This document shows positions 1-5,448 of a DNA stretch of 7,346 bases, in pieces. The stretch covers positions 1 through 7,346 of the forward strand of contig CANJMX010000076.1 of assembly GCA_947475125.1 (NCBI GenBank), written 5' to 3'. Position 1 is the first letter of the stretch. Each line of letters starts with the position of its first letter. The notes under the pieces are model-generated. The model had not been told where the DNA came from. It did no database searches and saw nothing but the letters and a program-made list of their open reading frames with translations. The position numbers and the translations under genes were made by a program. Source of the DNA: Actinomycetota bacterium. GTDB lineage: Bacteria > Actinomycetota > Thermoleophilia > Miltoncostaeales > Miltoncostaeaceae.

Positions 1-314
1 ACCGTGATGGCCGAGTCGGTGACGCGAAACCCGCCGCTGTCGACGGGGTTGAGCGAGATCGTGGCGCCCACGTCAAGCCGCTCCGGGTGCTGACCCTCTC
101 GCCCGAGGATCGCCGTGAATGCCATCGCGAAGCACGCCGCCTGCGCCGCCGCCAGCAACTCTTCGGGGCTCGTCTGTCCCTCGGGGTCCTCCACCCGGGC
201 GGGCCATGAGATGGGAAGCGGGCCACATGCACCTGACGCAAGCACAAGCTCCCCGTGGCCAGTGGTCAGTGCCCCCTCCCAGCCCACCTCCGCGTGCCGT
301 ATTGCAGTCGCCAT
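1..314 (-). CDS. osmC: OsmC-family peroxiredoxin, N-terminal part (cut by window edge)
   Basis: OsmC proteins are cytoplasmic thiol peroxidases that reduce organic hydroperoxides with two cysteines. About 104 residues are visible before the left edge. The beta-rich N-terminus has the family layout (WEGALTTGHGEL, then GPLPISWPARVED), followed by the central-helix signature TSPEELLAAAQAACFAMAF, which carries the first catalytic cysteine (about residue 61). The second cysteine would lie beyond the window, so activity cannot be confirmed. Two ATG codons are adjacent (317 and 314); I chose 314 because GGGGAGG at 321-327 lies 6 nt before it but only 3 nt before the other. The spacing and the SGAxGPLPxSW segment fit OsmC better than Ohr. 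The gene is divergent from the MBL-like gene, with a gap of about 50 nt that must hold both promoters. Confidence 0.85.
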   Translation of the reverse strand, partial: MATAIRHAEVGWEGALTTGHGELVLASGACGPLPISWPARVEDPEGQTSPEELLAAAQAACFAMAFTAILGREGQHPERLDVGATISLNPVDSGGFRVTDSAIT

Positions 315-320
315 CATGTG

Positions 321-327
321 CCTCCCC
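321..327 (-). promoter_or_regulatory. Shine-Dalgarno site of the OsmC gene
   Basis: On the minus strand this reads GGGGAGG. It lies 6 nt before the ATG at 314 and 3 nt before the ATG at 317, so it favours the second of the tandem ATG codons. It is one of only two strong ribosome binding sites seen in the window. Confidence 0.55.
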
Positions 328-352
328 GTCGTGCTCGCTGTGCCATCGAGGG

Positions 353-358
353 TAGCGT
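353..358 (+). promoter_or_regulatory. Candidate -10 box for a leaderless MBL-like transcript
   Basis: TAGCGT fits TANNNT and ends exactly 6 nt before the ATG at 365. That would put the transcription start at or very near the A of the start codon. There is no well-spaced Shine-Dalgarno sequence for this gene and no clear TTGACA-like -35. The same arrangement recurs before three other genes in the window, which raises the chance that it is real. Confidence 0.35.
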
Positions 359-364
359 GGCGGA

Positions 365-829
365 ATGGAGGTCACGCAACTCACCGACGGACTGTGGCGC
401 TGGAGCATCGGCGACCGCTCGTCGGCATACATCGAGCACGGTGACCAGATGATTCTGGTCGATCCGCTGCTCCCCCCGGCGGGCGATGACCTTGATCGCT
501 TCACGCGCGCGATCGACCGTGACCTCAAGCGGCTGGGCGGTCCTGTGCACGTGTTGCTCACCCGGCACGGGCACCCGCGCGACTCCGATGCAATCGAGCA
601 GATGACGGGAGCGGTGCGGTGGCACCCCGGCATGGGACAGGCCCCCGCTGGCATCTACTCGCTGCCGGTGGCGGAGGGGGCCGTGGCGCTGTGGTCACCG
701 GTTCACCGTGCCCTGGTGGTGCCCGACCCCTATATGGCGCAGGATGGGATGGGGATGCGACCCGCCGCTGTCATCGTGACGGGCGCCGGTGCCCCGCCCG
801 GTGACGCACCGCACAGAGAACCGGCGTGA
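365..829 (+). CDS. Short metallo-beta-lactamase-fold-like protein with a degraded metal site
   Basis: The 154-residue product opens like an MBL-fold hydrolase: a beta-hairpin start, then SSAYIEHGDQMILVDPLLPP (19-38), matching the usual 'N/SxYxV...vLIDPG' strand pair. Where MBL enzymes carry HxHxDH it has LTRHGHPRDSDAIEQ (65-79). H68 and H70 are kept, but the next positions read P-R-D-S, so the fourth and fifth ligands are not canonical. VHRALVVPDPYM (113-124) occupies the place of the usual 'lvtGD' aspartate motif. At 154 residues it is shorter than the roughly 200-300 of active MBL enzymes. From memory it resembles actinobacterial MBL-like proteins with an HWHxRS-type motif. Substrate is unknown; catalysis may be lost or altered. 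The proline- and alanine-rich tail after residue 140 looks disordered. It converges on the channel gene with a 28-nt gap. Confidence 0.7.
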   Translation: MEVTQLTDGLWRWSIGDRSSAYIEHGDQMILVDPLLPPAGDDLDRFTRAIDRDLKRLGGPVHVLLTRHGHPRDSDAIEQMTGAVRWHPGMGQAPAGIYSLPVAEGAVALWSPVHRALVVPDPYMAQDGMGMRPAAVIVTGAGAPPGDAPHREPA

Positions 830-857
830 TGTCCGCCGATCCCCGTGGGCGCCGCAT

Positions 858-1631
858 CTAGGCCGCTGTGTGTGCCTGGTCGGCGAGCTCAGCCATCTGA
901 CCGCCCGAGACGATGTAGGGAGAGACCACAGAGTCTGCGCCCGCGCGCTTGAGGACGTCGATCGTTTCGGAGTCGGCGGCCCGGGCCACGATGGTGAGCC
1001 CGGGGCACATCGACCGTCCCGCGAGCGTGATGTACACGTTGATCGCATCGGAGTCGACCGCGCAGATGAGCGCACTGGCGCGCTCGATCCCCACCCTTCG
1101 AAGTACCGACTCATGCTCGGGTGCCGAGATGATGTGCGGTACCCCGAGCTCCACGAGCTCCTCCTCGTGGCGGGAGTCGTTGTCGATCACGGCGAACTCC
1201 CGTCCTTCGTCGAGCAGTCGCATGACCGAGGCGCGCCCAACGCGCCCATATCCGCACACGATCACGTGCCCATGAAGGGCATCCAGTTCCTTAGACAACC
1301 GTCTCCTCCTCGTTCGTCGGGCGAGATCCCCCGATGCGGCCAACTGCGTGCCAACCATGATGAACAGGGCCACGCTTACGAACAGCAGCACCACGAGCGA
1401 GATCGAGAAGGCCTCGTGGGCCGTCCCGAGGGCGGTGGTGTCGCGGTATCCCACACCGCCCAGGGTGAGCACCGTCCAGTACAGACCGTCAACGACGTCG
1501 GCCCGCGGGATGATGAGCGTGTACCCGATGGTCCCGTAGATGATGGTCCCCAGCAGGAATAGTCCGGGCAGCAGAAAGCGTCGCGGGATGCTCCGCTTGT
1601 CGATACCGGGTCCGAGCGCATGGGTTGCCAT
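858..1631 (-). CDS. Two-helix potassium channel with RCK (TrkA-N) domain, atypical filter
   Basis: The 257-residue product is a prokaryotic K+ channel subunit. Transmembrane helix 1 spans about 19-42. The pore helix and filter are YWTVLTLGGVGYRDTT (51-66), and helix 2 spans about 75-97. An arginine-rich linker (TRRRRLSK, 107-114) leads to a Rossmann-type RCK N-lobe: HVIVCGYGRVGRA (122-134) with the GxGxxG glycines G127, G129 and G132, and the acidic end of strand 2 at D150 (AVIDND). Such domains bind nucleotides or ions and gate the tetrameric pore. The protein ends near the end of the N-lobe, so no TrkA-C domain is present. The filter is odd: canonical TVGYGD is replaced by GVGYRD. The ATG at 1631 is the only good start, because an in-frame stop lies just upstream. 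It has no strong ribosome site and is divergent from the DHPS-like gene. Confidence 0.88.
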   Translation of the reverse strand: MATHALGPGIDKRSIPRRFLLPGLFLLGTIIYGTIGYTLIIPRADVVDGLYWTVLTLGGVGYRDTTALGTAHEAFSISLVVLLFVSVALFIMVGTQLAASGDLARRTRRRRLSKELDALHGHVIVCGYGRVGRASVMRLLDEGREFAVIDNDSRHEEELVELGVPHIISAPEHESVLRRVGIERASALICAVDSDAINVYITLAGRSMCPGLTIVARAADSETIDVLKRAGADSVVSPYIVSGGQMAELADQAHTAA

Positions 1632-1657
1632 ACGCCCGTGTCATTCGACGCCCCCGC

Positions 1658-1663
1658 TACGGT
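1658..1663 (+). promoter_or_regulatory. Candidate -10 box for a leaderless DHPS-like transcript
   Basis: TACGGT fits TANNNT and ends 7 nt before the GTG at 1671. No Shine-Dalgarno precedes that GTG or the upstream in-frame ATG at 1620 and GTG at 1638. Choosing 1671 also leaves a short gap to the divergent channel gene, whereas 1620 would overlap the channel's first codons. No convincing -35 is seen; TTGCCA at 1625-1630 is too far upstream for standard spacing. Confidence 0.35.
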
Positions 1664-1670
1664 TCCCCTT

Positions 1671-2594
1671 GTGAGCGACCACGCACGACTTCTCGCCGAG
1701 ATGGCGGCACTGGCCGATGTCCACGCGGTGGCGCTTGATGCGCCGGTCCGCGCATTCGATATCGGCGGGCGCACGTTCGACTGCGACGCGCGCCCCGAGA
1801 TGATGGGCGTGGTCAATCTGTCGCCCGATTCCTGGTACCGCGAGTCGGTGGTGCCTGACGCCGACGCGGCGATCGCCCGCGGTGTGGTGCTGGCTGCCCA
1901 GGGCGCGGCCATTGTCGACATTGGTGCCGAGAGCACGCTTGCGCACGCTGCACGGGTATCCCCCGACGACCAGATGGCGACCGTGCTGCCCGTCGTGCGC
2001 GCGCTGGGGGAGCAGGGCATCCTCACATCCGTTGAGACGTACTCGCCCGAGGTTGCGCGGGTCGTGCTTCGCGCCGGTGCCAACGTGCTCAATCTCACGG
2101 GGGTGGAGCGCGAGGACGAGGTGTATGCGGCGGCGGCCGAGCACCACGCGGCCATCATCATGTGCTTCGTGCAGGGCGCCAATGTGCGGGAGGTGAACGA
2201 TCTGGTGCTGGGCGATGACCCCATCCCGGCGCTCATCGACCACTTCGGACCGCGTCTCGACCGTGCCGTGGCACTTGGCGTGGAGCGCATCTTTATCGAT
2301 CCCGGCCTCGGCTTTTATTACGGCAACCTGTTGGATGGCCCCACGCGTGTGCGCCATCAGGTGAAGATGTTCCTCAATACGTTTCGTCTGCGTGCGCTCG
2401 GCTGGCCGGTATGTCACGCCCTCCCGCACGCGTTCGACTTCTTCGGCGACGAGGTGAGGTCGGCGGAGCCGTTCTTTGCAGTGCTTGCGTCGCTGGGGCG
2501 CACCGGACTGTTCCGCACGCACGAGGTGCCCAGGGTGCGCGGGGTGCTGGACACGCTGGGCGCGCTGCGCCCCGGCGATATCAACCCGGGCTAG
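1671..2594 (+). CDS. Dihydropteroate-synthase-like pterin-binding protein, lacking the SRK motif
   Basis: With the GTG start the product has 307 residues and a TIM-barrel pterin-binding domain. Visible DHPS landmarks are MMGVVNLSPDSW (44-55; usual MGxxNvTPDSF), DIGAEST (83-89; usual DIGGEST), TSVETYSPEVA (119-129; usual SVDTxxxxVA), IDPGLGF (209-215) and a terminal FRTHEV (281-286; usual RVHDV). True DHPS joins pABA to pterin pyrophosphate in folate synthesis. Here the SRK loop, whose lysine and serine contact pterin and pABA, is missing: the corresponding stretch reads PVCHALPHAFDFFGDE (246-261). GFYYG also replaces the usual GFGK. An N-terminal extension of about 40 residues precedes the barrel. 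I therefore do not call it folP; a paralogue using another pterin or methyl-carrier ligand is possible. An ATG at 1620 would add 17 residues. It ends tail to tail with the methyltransferase gene. Confidence 0.75.
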   Translation: MSDHARLLAEMAALADVHAVALDAPVRAFDIGGRTFDCDARPEMMGVVNLSPDSWYRESVVPDADAAIARGVVLAAQGAAIVDIGAESTLAHAARVSPDDQMATVLPVVRALGEQGILTSVETYSPEVARVVLRAGANVLNLTGVEREDEVYAAAAEHHAAIIMCFVQGANVREVNDLVLGDDPIPALIDHFGPRLDRAVALGVERIFIDPGLGFYYGNLLDGPTRVRHQVKMFLNTFRLRALGWPVCHALPHAFDFFGDEVRSAEPFFAVLASLGRTGLFRTHEVPRVRGVLDTLGALRPGDINPG

Positions 2595-2600
2595 GCCCGG
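2586..2600. terminator. Possible bidirectional hairpin at shared stop codons
   Basis: CCGGGC, TAG and GCCCGG form a perfect 6-bp stem with a 3-nt loop. The loop is the stop codon of the DHPS-like gene, and the minus-strand stop overlaps it. No T-tract follows on either strand, so termination is a guess based on position between convergent genes. Confidence 0.3.
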
Positions 2601-3544
2601 CGCGCCACGGCAATGCCCTCTTCGCCGCTCGGCGAGACGGATACGTGAAGCACCGTGAGGCCCGCCTGCTCGAGAAGCGCCTCAAGCGTCTCCGGGGTAT
2701 GGCGGAATGACTCGAGCACGCGAATTGGCTCCCCCGCTGGTATGCCGACGGTCACGCCCTCCACCTCGGCCACCACACTGCCAACCGGCATGACCTCGCC
2801 CACCACAATGGGGCCATCCGGGGTCTGTTGCCAGCGGAACGTGATCTCGCCGGCATCGTGGATGCCGATCTCCTCGAGCACCGTGGCCAGCCACATGCGC
2901 GTGGGCGGGTTGTCGTACTGGGCGATTACCGCAGCGCGGGAACCCGGGTGATCGGGAAGCAGGTTGGCACTGACCAGCAGCACGTCGCCGGGGTCGAGCA
3001 GGGAGATGCCCGCCTCGAGTGACGATGGCCCGAGCGTGGAGAGGACACCAAAGAGCGTGACCACGCGTGTGCCCGCCCGGCGCGGGGCCAGAAGGGGTGA
3101 GAGATCGCGCACCGCCATGATGTCGACGGCCACGGCATCGGTGGCATCAACGCCCGGCACTGCTGCCATGGCCTCGGCCGCAGCCACCACAAGCGACACG
3201 CTCACGTCGACCGGTGTGGCCGATAGATGCTCGCGCCCGGCCGAACGCAGCGCACCCAGGAGCCGCCGCTCCTTCACGCCATCCCCGCACGCCACACCCA
3301 CCACATGCACAGGTGCGTCCCCCAGCGCGGCGATTGCCACCCGCGCCGCGTCGTCGTAGGCCCTCACGCCGTCATTGGCATCGTGGGCGGGGGAGTGACT
3401 CGTGGCCAGGGAGCGCCAGCGGCTCGCGGCCAGGTCACCGATGTAGTGGAAGCGGTTGTCCACCCGGCGCGCCCCAAGCGCAGCGATGAGACCCGCCCGG
3501 TGGGCGGCGGGGGTCACGCTGTCATCAATGCGTACGTCGGGCAC
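2591..3544 (-). CDS. EgtD-like SAM-dependent methyltransferase (Methyltransf_33 / DUF2260 type)
   Basis: The 317-residue product follows the layout of histidine N-alpha-methyltransferase EgtD (ergothioneine synthesis). A SAM-binding strand and loop is HVVGVACGDGVKERRLLGAL (80-99). It continues with ATPVDVSVSLVVAAAEAM (109-126; EgtD has 'PVDVSxxxL'), an acidic strand end at D141, TLFGVLSTLGP (163-173; EgtD 'LGxTIGN'), LLDPGDVLLVSANLLPD (182-198; EgtD 'L.PGDxLLLGxDLvKD') and a C-terminal IRVLESFRHTPETLEALLEQ (274-293; EgtD 'ENSYKYTPEEF'). It lacks the NxNVLxxxNRELGA segment that helps shape EgtD's histidine site; YDNPPTRMWLATVLEEIGI (210-228) stands there, so the substrate probably differs. The start is GTG. 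The gene lies 23 nt after typA on the same strand and may be co-transcribed or use its own -10 in that gap. No other ergothioneine gene is in view. Confidence 0.75.
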   Translation of the reverse strand: MPDVRIDDSVTPAAHRAGLIAALGARRVDNRFHYIGDLAASRWRSLATSHSPAHDANDGVRAYDDAARVAIAALGDAPVHVVGVACGDGVKERRLLGALRSAGREHLSATPVDVSVSLVVAAAEAMAAVPGVDATDAVAVDIMAVRDLSPLLAPRRAGTRVVTLFGVLSTLGPSSLEAGISLLDPGDVLLVSANLLPDHPGSRAAVIAQYDNPPTRMWLATVLEEIGIHDAGEITFRWQQTPDGPIVVGEVMPVGSVVAEVEGVTVGIPAGEPIRVLESFRHTPETLEALLEQAGLTVLHVSVSPSGEEGIAVARRA

Positions 3545-3550
3545 GGCCCG

Positions 3551-3556
3551 ATCGTA
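3551..3556 (-). promoter_or_regulatory. Candidate -10 box for a leaderless methyltransferase transcript
   Basis: On the minus strand this reads TACGAT, a good TATAAT match, ending exactly 6 nt before the GTG at 3544. It sits inside the 23-nt gap after typA. No Shine-Dalgarno precedes the GTG. A promoter here would let the methyltransferase be expressed independently of typA. No TTGACA-like -35 is visible at standard spacing. Confidence 0.4.
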
Positions 3557-3567
3557 CGCCGGGGCCG

Positions 3568-5400
3568 CTAGGACGGCGCGGCGTTTTTCCGCTTGGACGA
3601 CTTGGCCCGGATGTTTCCCACGAGCTCAACCTTGCGCATGCGCACGGTATCGGGGGTCACCTCCACGCACTCGTCCTCGCGCACCCACTCGAGCGCCTGC
3701 TCAAGCGACAACTTGCGCGGCGGGATGAGTCGCTCGAAGTCGTCGGAGCTCGCCGCACGCATGTTGGTGAGCTTCTTCTCCTTCGTGGGGTTCACGTCCA
3801 TGTCCTCGGTGCGGGCATTCTCTCCAACGATCATGCCCTCGTACACCTGCTCGCCCGGGGCCACGAACAGCGTGCCGCGCTCCTGCAGGCTGGTCATGGC
3901 GAATGACGTGACGGGACCCACGCGGTCGGCCACCATGCTGCCGCGCTGACGGGTGCGGATCTCGCCCATCCACGGGTCCCACTTCTCAAACACGTGGTGC
4001 AGCAGGCCGGTTCCGCGGGTCTCGGTGAGGAACTCGGTGCGGAAACCCACCAGGCCACGGGCGGGCACCAGGTAGTCCATGCGGGTCCAGCCGGTGCCGT
4101 GGTTGACCACCTGCTCCATGCGGCCCTTGCGCAGCGCGAGCAGCTGGGTGATGACGCCCATCATCTCCTCGGGGGCGTCAATGGTGACGCGCTCCACGGG
4201 CTCGTGCTTGACGCCATTGATCTCGCGGATGAGCACCTCGGGCTTGCCGACGGTGAGCTCGAAGCCCTCGCGGCGCATGGTCTCCACCAGCACCGCAAGC
4301 TGCAACTCACCGCGGCCCTGAACCTCCCAGGCGTCCGGGCGCTCAGTGTCCACCACGCGAAGCGACACGTTGCCGACCAGTTCTGCGTCGAGGCGGTCCT
4401 TCAGCATGCGGGCGGTCAACTTGCTGCCCTCGCGGCCGGCGAGCGGTGAGGTGTTCATACCGATGGTGAGGCCCAGGCTGGGCTCGTCGACGGTGATGAC
4501 GGGAAGCGGCCTCGGGTCGTCCACGTCGGCCAGCGTCTCGCCGATCGTGATCTCGGCCATCCCGGCCACGGCGATGATCTCGCCCGGCCCGGCCTCCTCC
4601 ACCGACACACGGTCGAGTTCCTTTGTGACGAAGAGCTCCACGACCTTGGCCTGCTCAATGGTGCCATCGGCCTTGCACCACGCCACCTGCTGGCCCTGGC
4701 GGATAGTGCCCTCGTGCACGCGGCAGATCGCCAGACGGCCCAGGTAGGCGTCGGCTGCGAGGTTGGTGACCAGCGCCTGAAGCGGGGCGCCCTCGGTGTA
4801 GGACGGTGCGGGGATGTGGTCCTTCAGCACGTCAAACAGCACCCCGAGATCCTCAGTCTGCGTCTCCGCGTTGAGCGATGCGGTGCCGGCCTTGGCGTTG
4901 GCGTAGATGATGGGGAAGTCGATCTGGTCCTCTTCGGCACCCACGTCGAGGAACAGCTCGTAGACCTCGTCCACCACTTCGGCCGCGCGCGCGTCGGGGC
5001 GGTCGATCTTGTTGATGACCAGCACCACGGGCAGCTTGGCGGCCAGCGCCTTGCGCAGCACGAAGCGGGTCTGGGGGAGTGGGCCCTCGGAGGCATCCAC
5101 CAGCAGCAGCACGCCGTCGACCATGAACAGGCCGCGCTCCACCTCGCCACCGAAGTCGGCGTGGCCCGGGGTATCGATGATGTTGATGGTCATGTCGCCA
5201 CGACGCACAGCCGTGTTCTTGGCGAGGATCGTGATGCCCTTCTCACGCTCCAGGTCGCCCGAGTCCATCACCCGGGTCTGCACGGACTGGTTGTCGCGAA
5301 ACGCACCGTTCTGCCAGAGCATGGCGTCGACAAGGGTCGTCTTACCGTGGTCCACGTGGGCCACGATTGCGACATTTCGGAGATCTTCTCGGATAGGCAC
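3568..5400 (-). CDS. typA: Ribosome-binding translational GTPase TypA/BipA
   Basis: TypA is an EF-G-like GTPase that binds 70S ribosomes and helps 50S assembly and growth under stress such as cold. The 610-residue product has the full family length. The GTPase domain (about 1-200) shows AHVDHGKTT (14-22; G1), the switch region with EKGITIL (53-59; G2), DTPGHADF (76-83; G3, catalytic H80) and NKID (130-133; G4). The G5 region is YANAKAG where SAxxG is usual. Domain II follows (PLQALVTNLAADAYLGRLAI), then EF-G III/V-like domains (GRGELQLAVLVETMRREGFEL; GRMEQV) and the TypA-specific C-terminal domain (ERGTLFVAPGEQVYEGMIVG; NMRAASSDD). I chose the GTG at 5400 (MPIREDLRNVAIVAH) because it matches how TypA proteins usually begin. 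A GTG at 5412 would add MSRA, but its codons overlap the candidate -10 box. It is the head gene of a probable two-gene unit with the methyltransferase. Confidence 0.97.
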   Translation of the reverse strand: MPIREDLRNVAIVAHVDHGKTTLVDAMLWQNGAFRDNQSVQTRVMDSGDLEREKGITILAKNTAVRRGDMTINIIDTPGHADFGGEVERGLFMVDGVLLLVDASEGPLPQTRFVLRKALAAKLPVVLVINKIDRPDARAAEVVDEVYELFLDVGAEEDQIDFPIIYANAKAGTASLNAETQTEDLGVLFDVLKDHIPAPSYTEGAPLQALVTNLAADAYLGRLAICRVHEGTIRQGQQVAWCKADGTIEQAKVVELFVTKELDRVSVEEAGPGEIIAVAGMAEITIGETLADVDDPRPLPVITVDEPSLGLTIGMNTSPLAGREGSKLTARMLKDRLDAELVGNVSLRVVDTERPDAWEVQGRGELQLAVLVETMRREGFELTVGKPEVLIREINGVKHEPVERVTIDAPEEMMGVITQLLALRKGRMEQVVNHGTGWTRMDYLVPARGLVGFRTEFLTETRGTGLLHHVFEKWDPWMGEIRTRQRGSMVADRVGPVTSFAMTSLQERGTLFVAPGEQVYEGMIVGENARTEDMDVNPTKEKKLTNMRAASSDDFERLIPPRKLSLEQALEWVREDECVEVTPDTVRMRKVELVGNIRAKSSKRKNAAPS

Positions 5401-5408
5401 GGCGCGGG

Positions 5409-5414
5409 ACACTA
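5409..5414 (-). promoter_or_regulatory. Candidate -10 box for typA
   Basis: On the minus strand this reads TAGTGT (TANNNT), ending 8 nt before the GTG at 5400. If used, the typA message would be leaderless or nearly so. No Shine-Dalgarno precedes either candidate GTG of typA. Confidence 0.3.
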
Positions 5415-5415
5415 G

Positions 5416-5448
5416 TGCATGTTGCGCGGTTCACCGCGGAGGGATGCA
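5416..5448 (+). promoter_or_regulatory. Imperfect hairpin around the Shine-Dalgarno site of the 5449 gene
   Basis: TGCAT (5416-5420) pairs with ATGCA (5444-5448), and CGCGGT (5425-5430) pairs with ACCGCG (5433-5438). An asymmetric internal loop between them contains most of the GGAGGG ribosome site (5438-5443). In RNA this could partly hide the ribosome site; as DNA it could be an operator between divergent genes. Both readings are inference, and the inner apical loop is only 2 nt, or 4 nt if the last pair opens. Confidence 0.25.
5438..5443 (+). promoter_or_regulatory. Shine-Dalgarno site deciding the start at 5449
   Basis: GGAGGG lies 5 nt before the ATG at 5449. It decides against the longer in-frame ATG at 5419, which has no ribosome site and would add ten arginine-rich residues. 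Confidence 0.65.

Noticed and set aside
789..1562. 257-codon plus-strand frame opposite the potassium channel
   Set aside because: It is charged and low in hydrophobic structure, with no motif; the minus strand encodes a clear channel and RCK domain.
1620..1670. Upstream ATG start for the DHPS-like gene
   Set aside because: It has no ribosome site or suitable -10 box, overlaps the first codons of the divergent channel gene, and adds 17 residues of no recognisable structure. It cannot be fully excluded.
1641..2522. 293-codon minus-strand frame opposite the DHPS-like gene
   Set aside because: The His/Arg-rich translation matches no family, while the plus strand carries clear DHPS motifs over the same bases.
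2341..3072. Direct repeat CCACGCGTGTGC at 2341 and 3061
   Set aside because: A single 12-nt coincidence inside two unrelated coding regions in GC-rich DNA, with no further copies or flanking similarity.
4714..5415. Long open frame on the plus strand (233 codons) opposite typA
   Set aside because: It is fully antisense to the well-matched TypA GTPase domain, has a His/Gly/Val-rich composition typical of reverse frames in GC-rich DNA, and has no domain or ribosome site.
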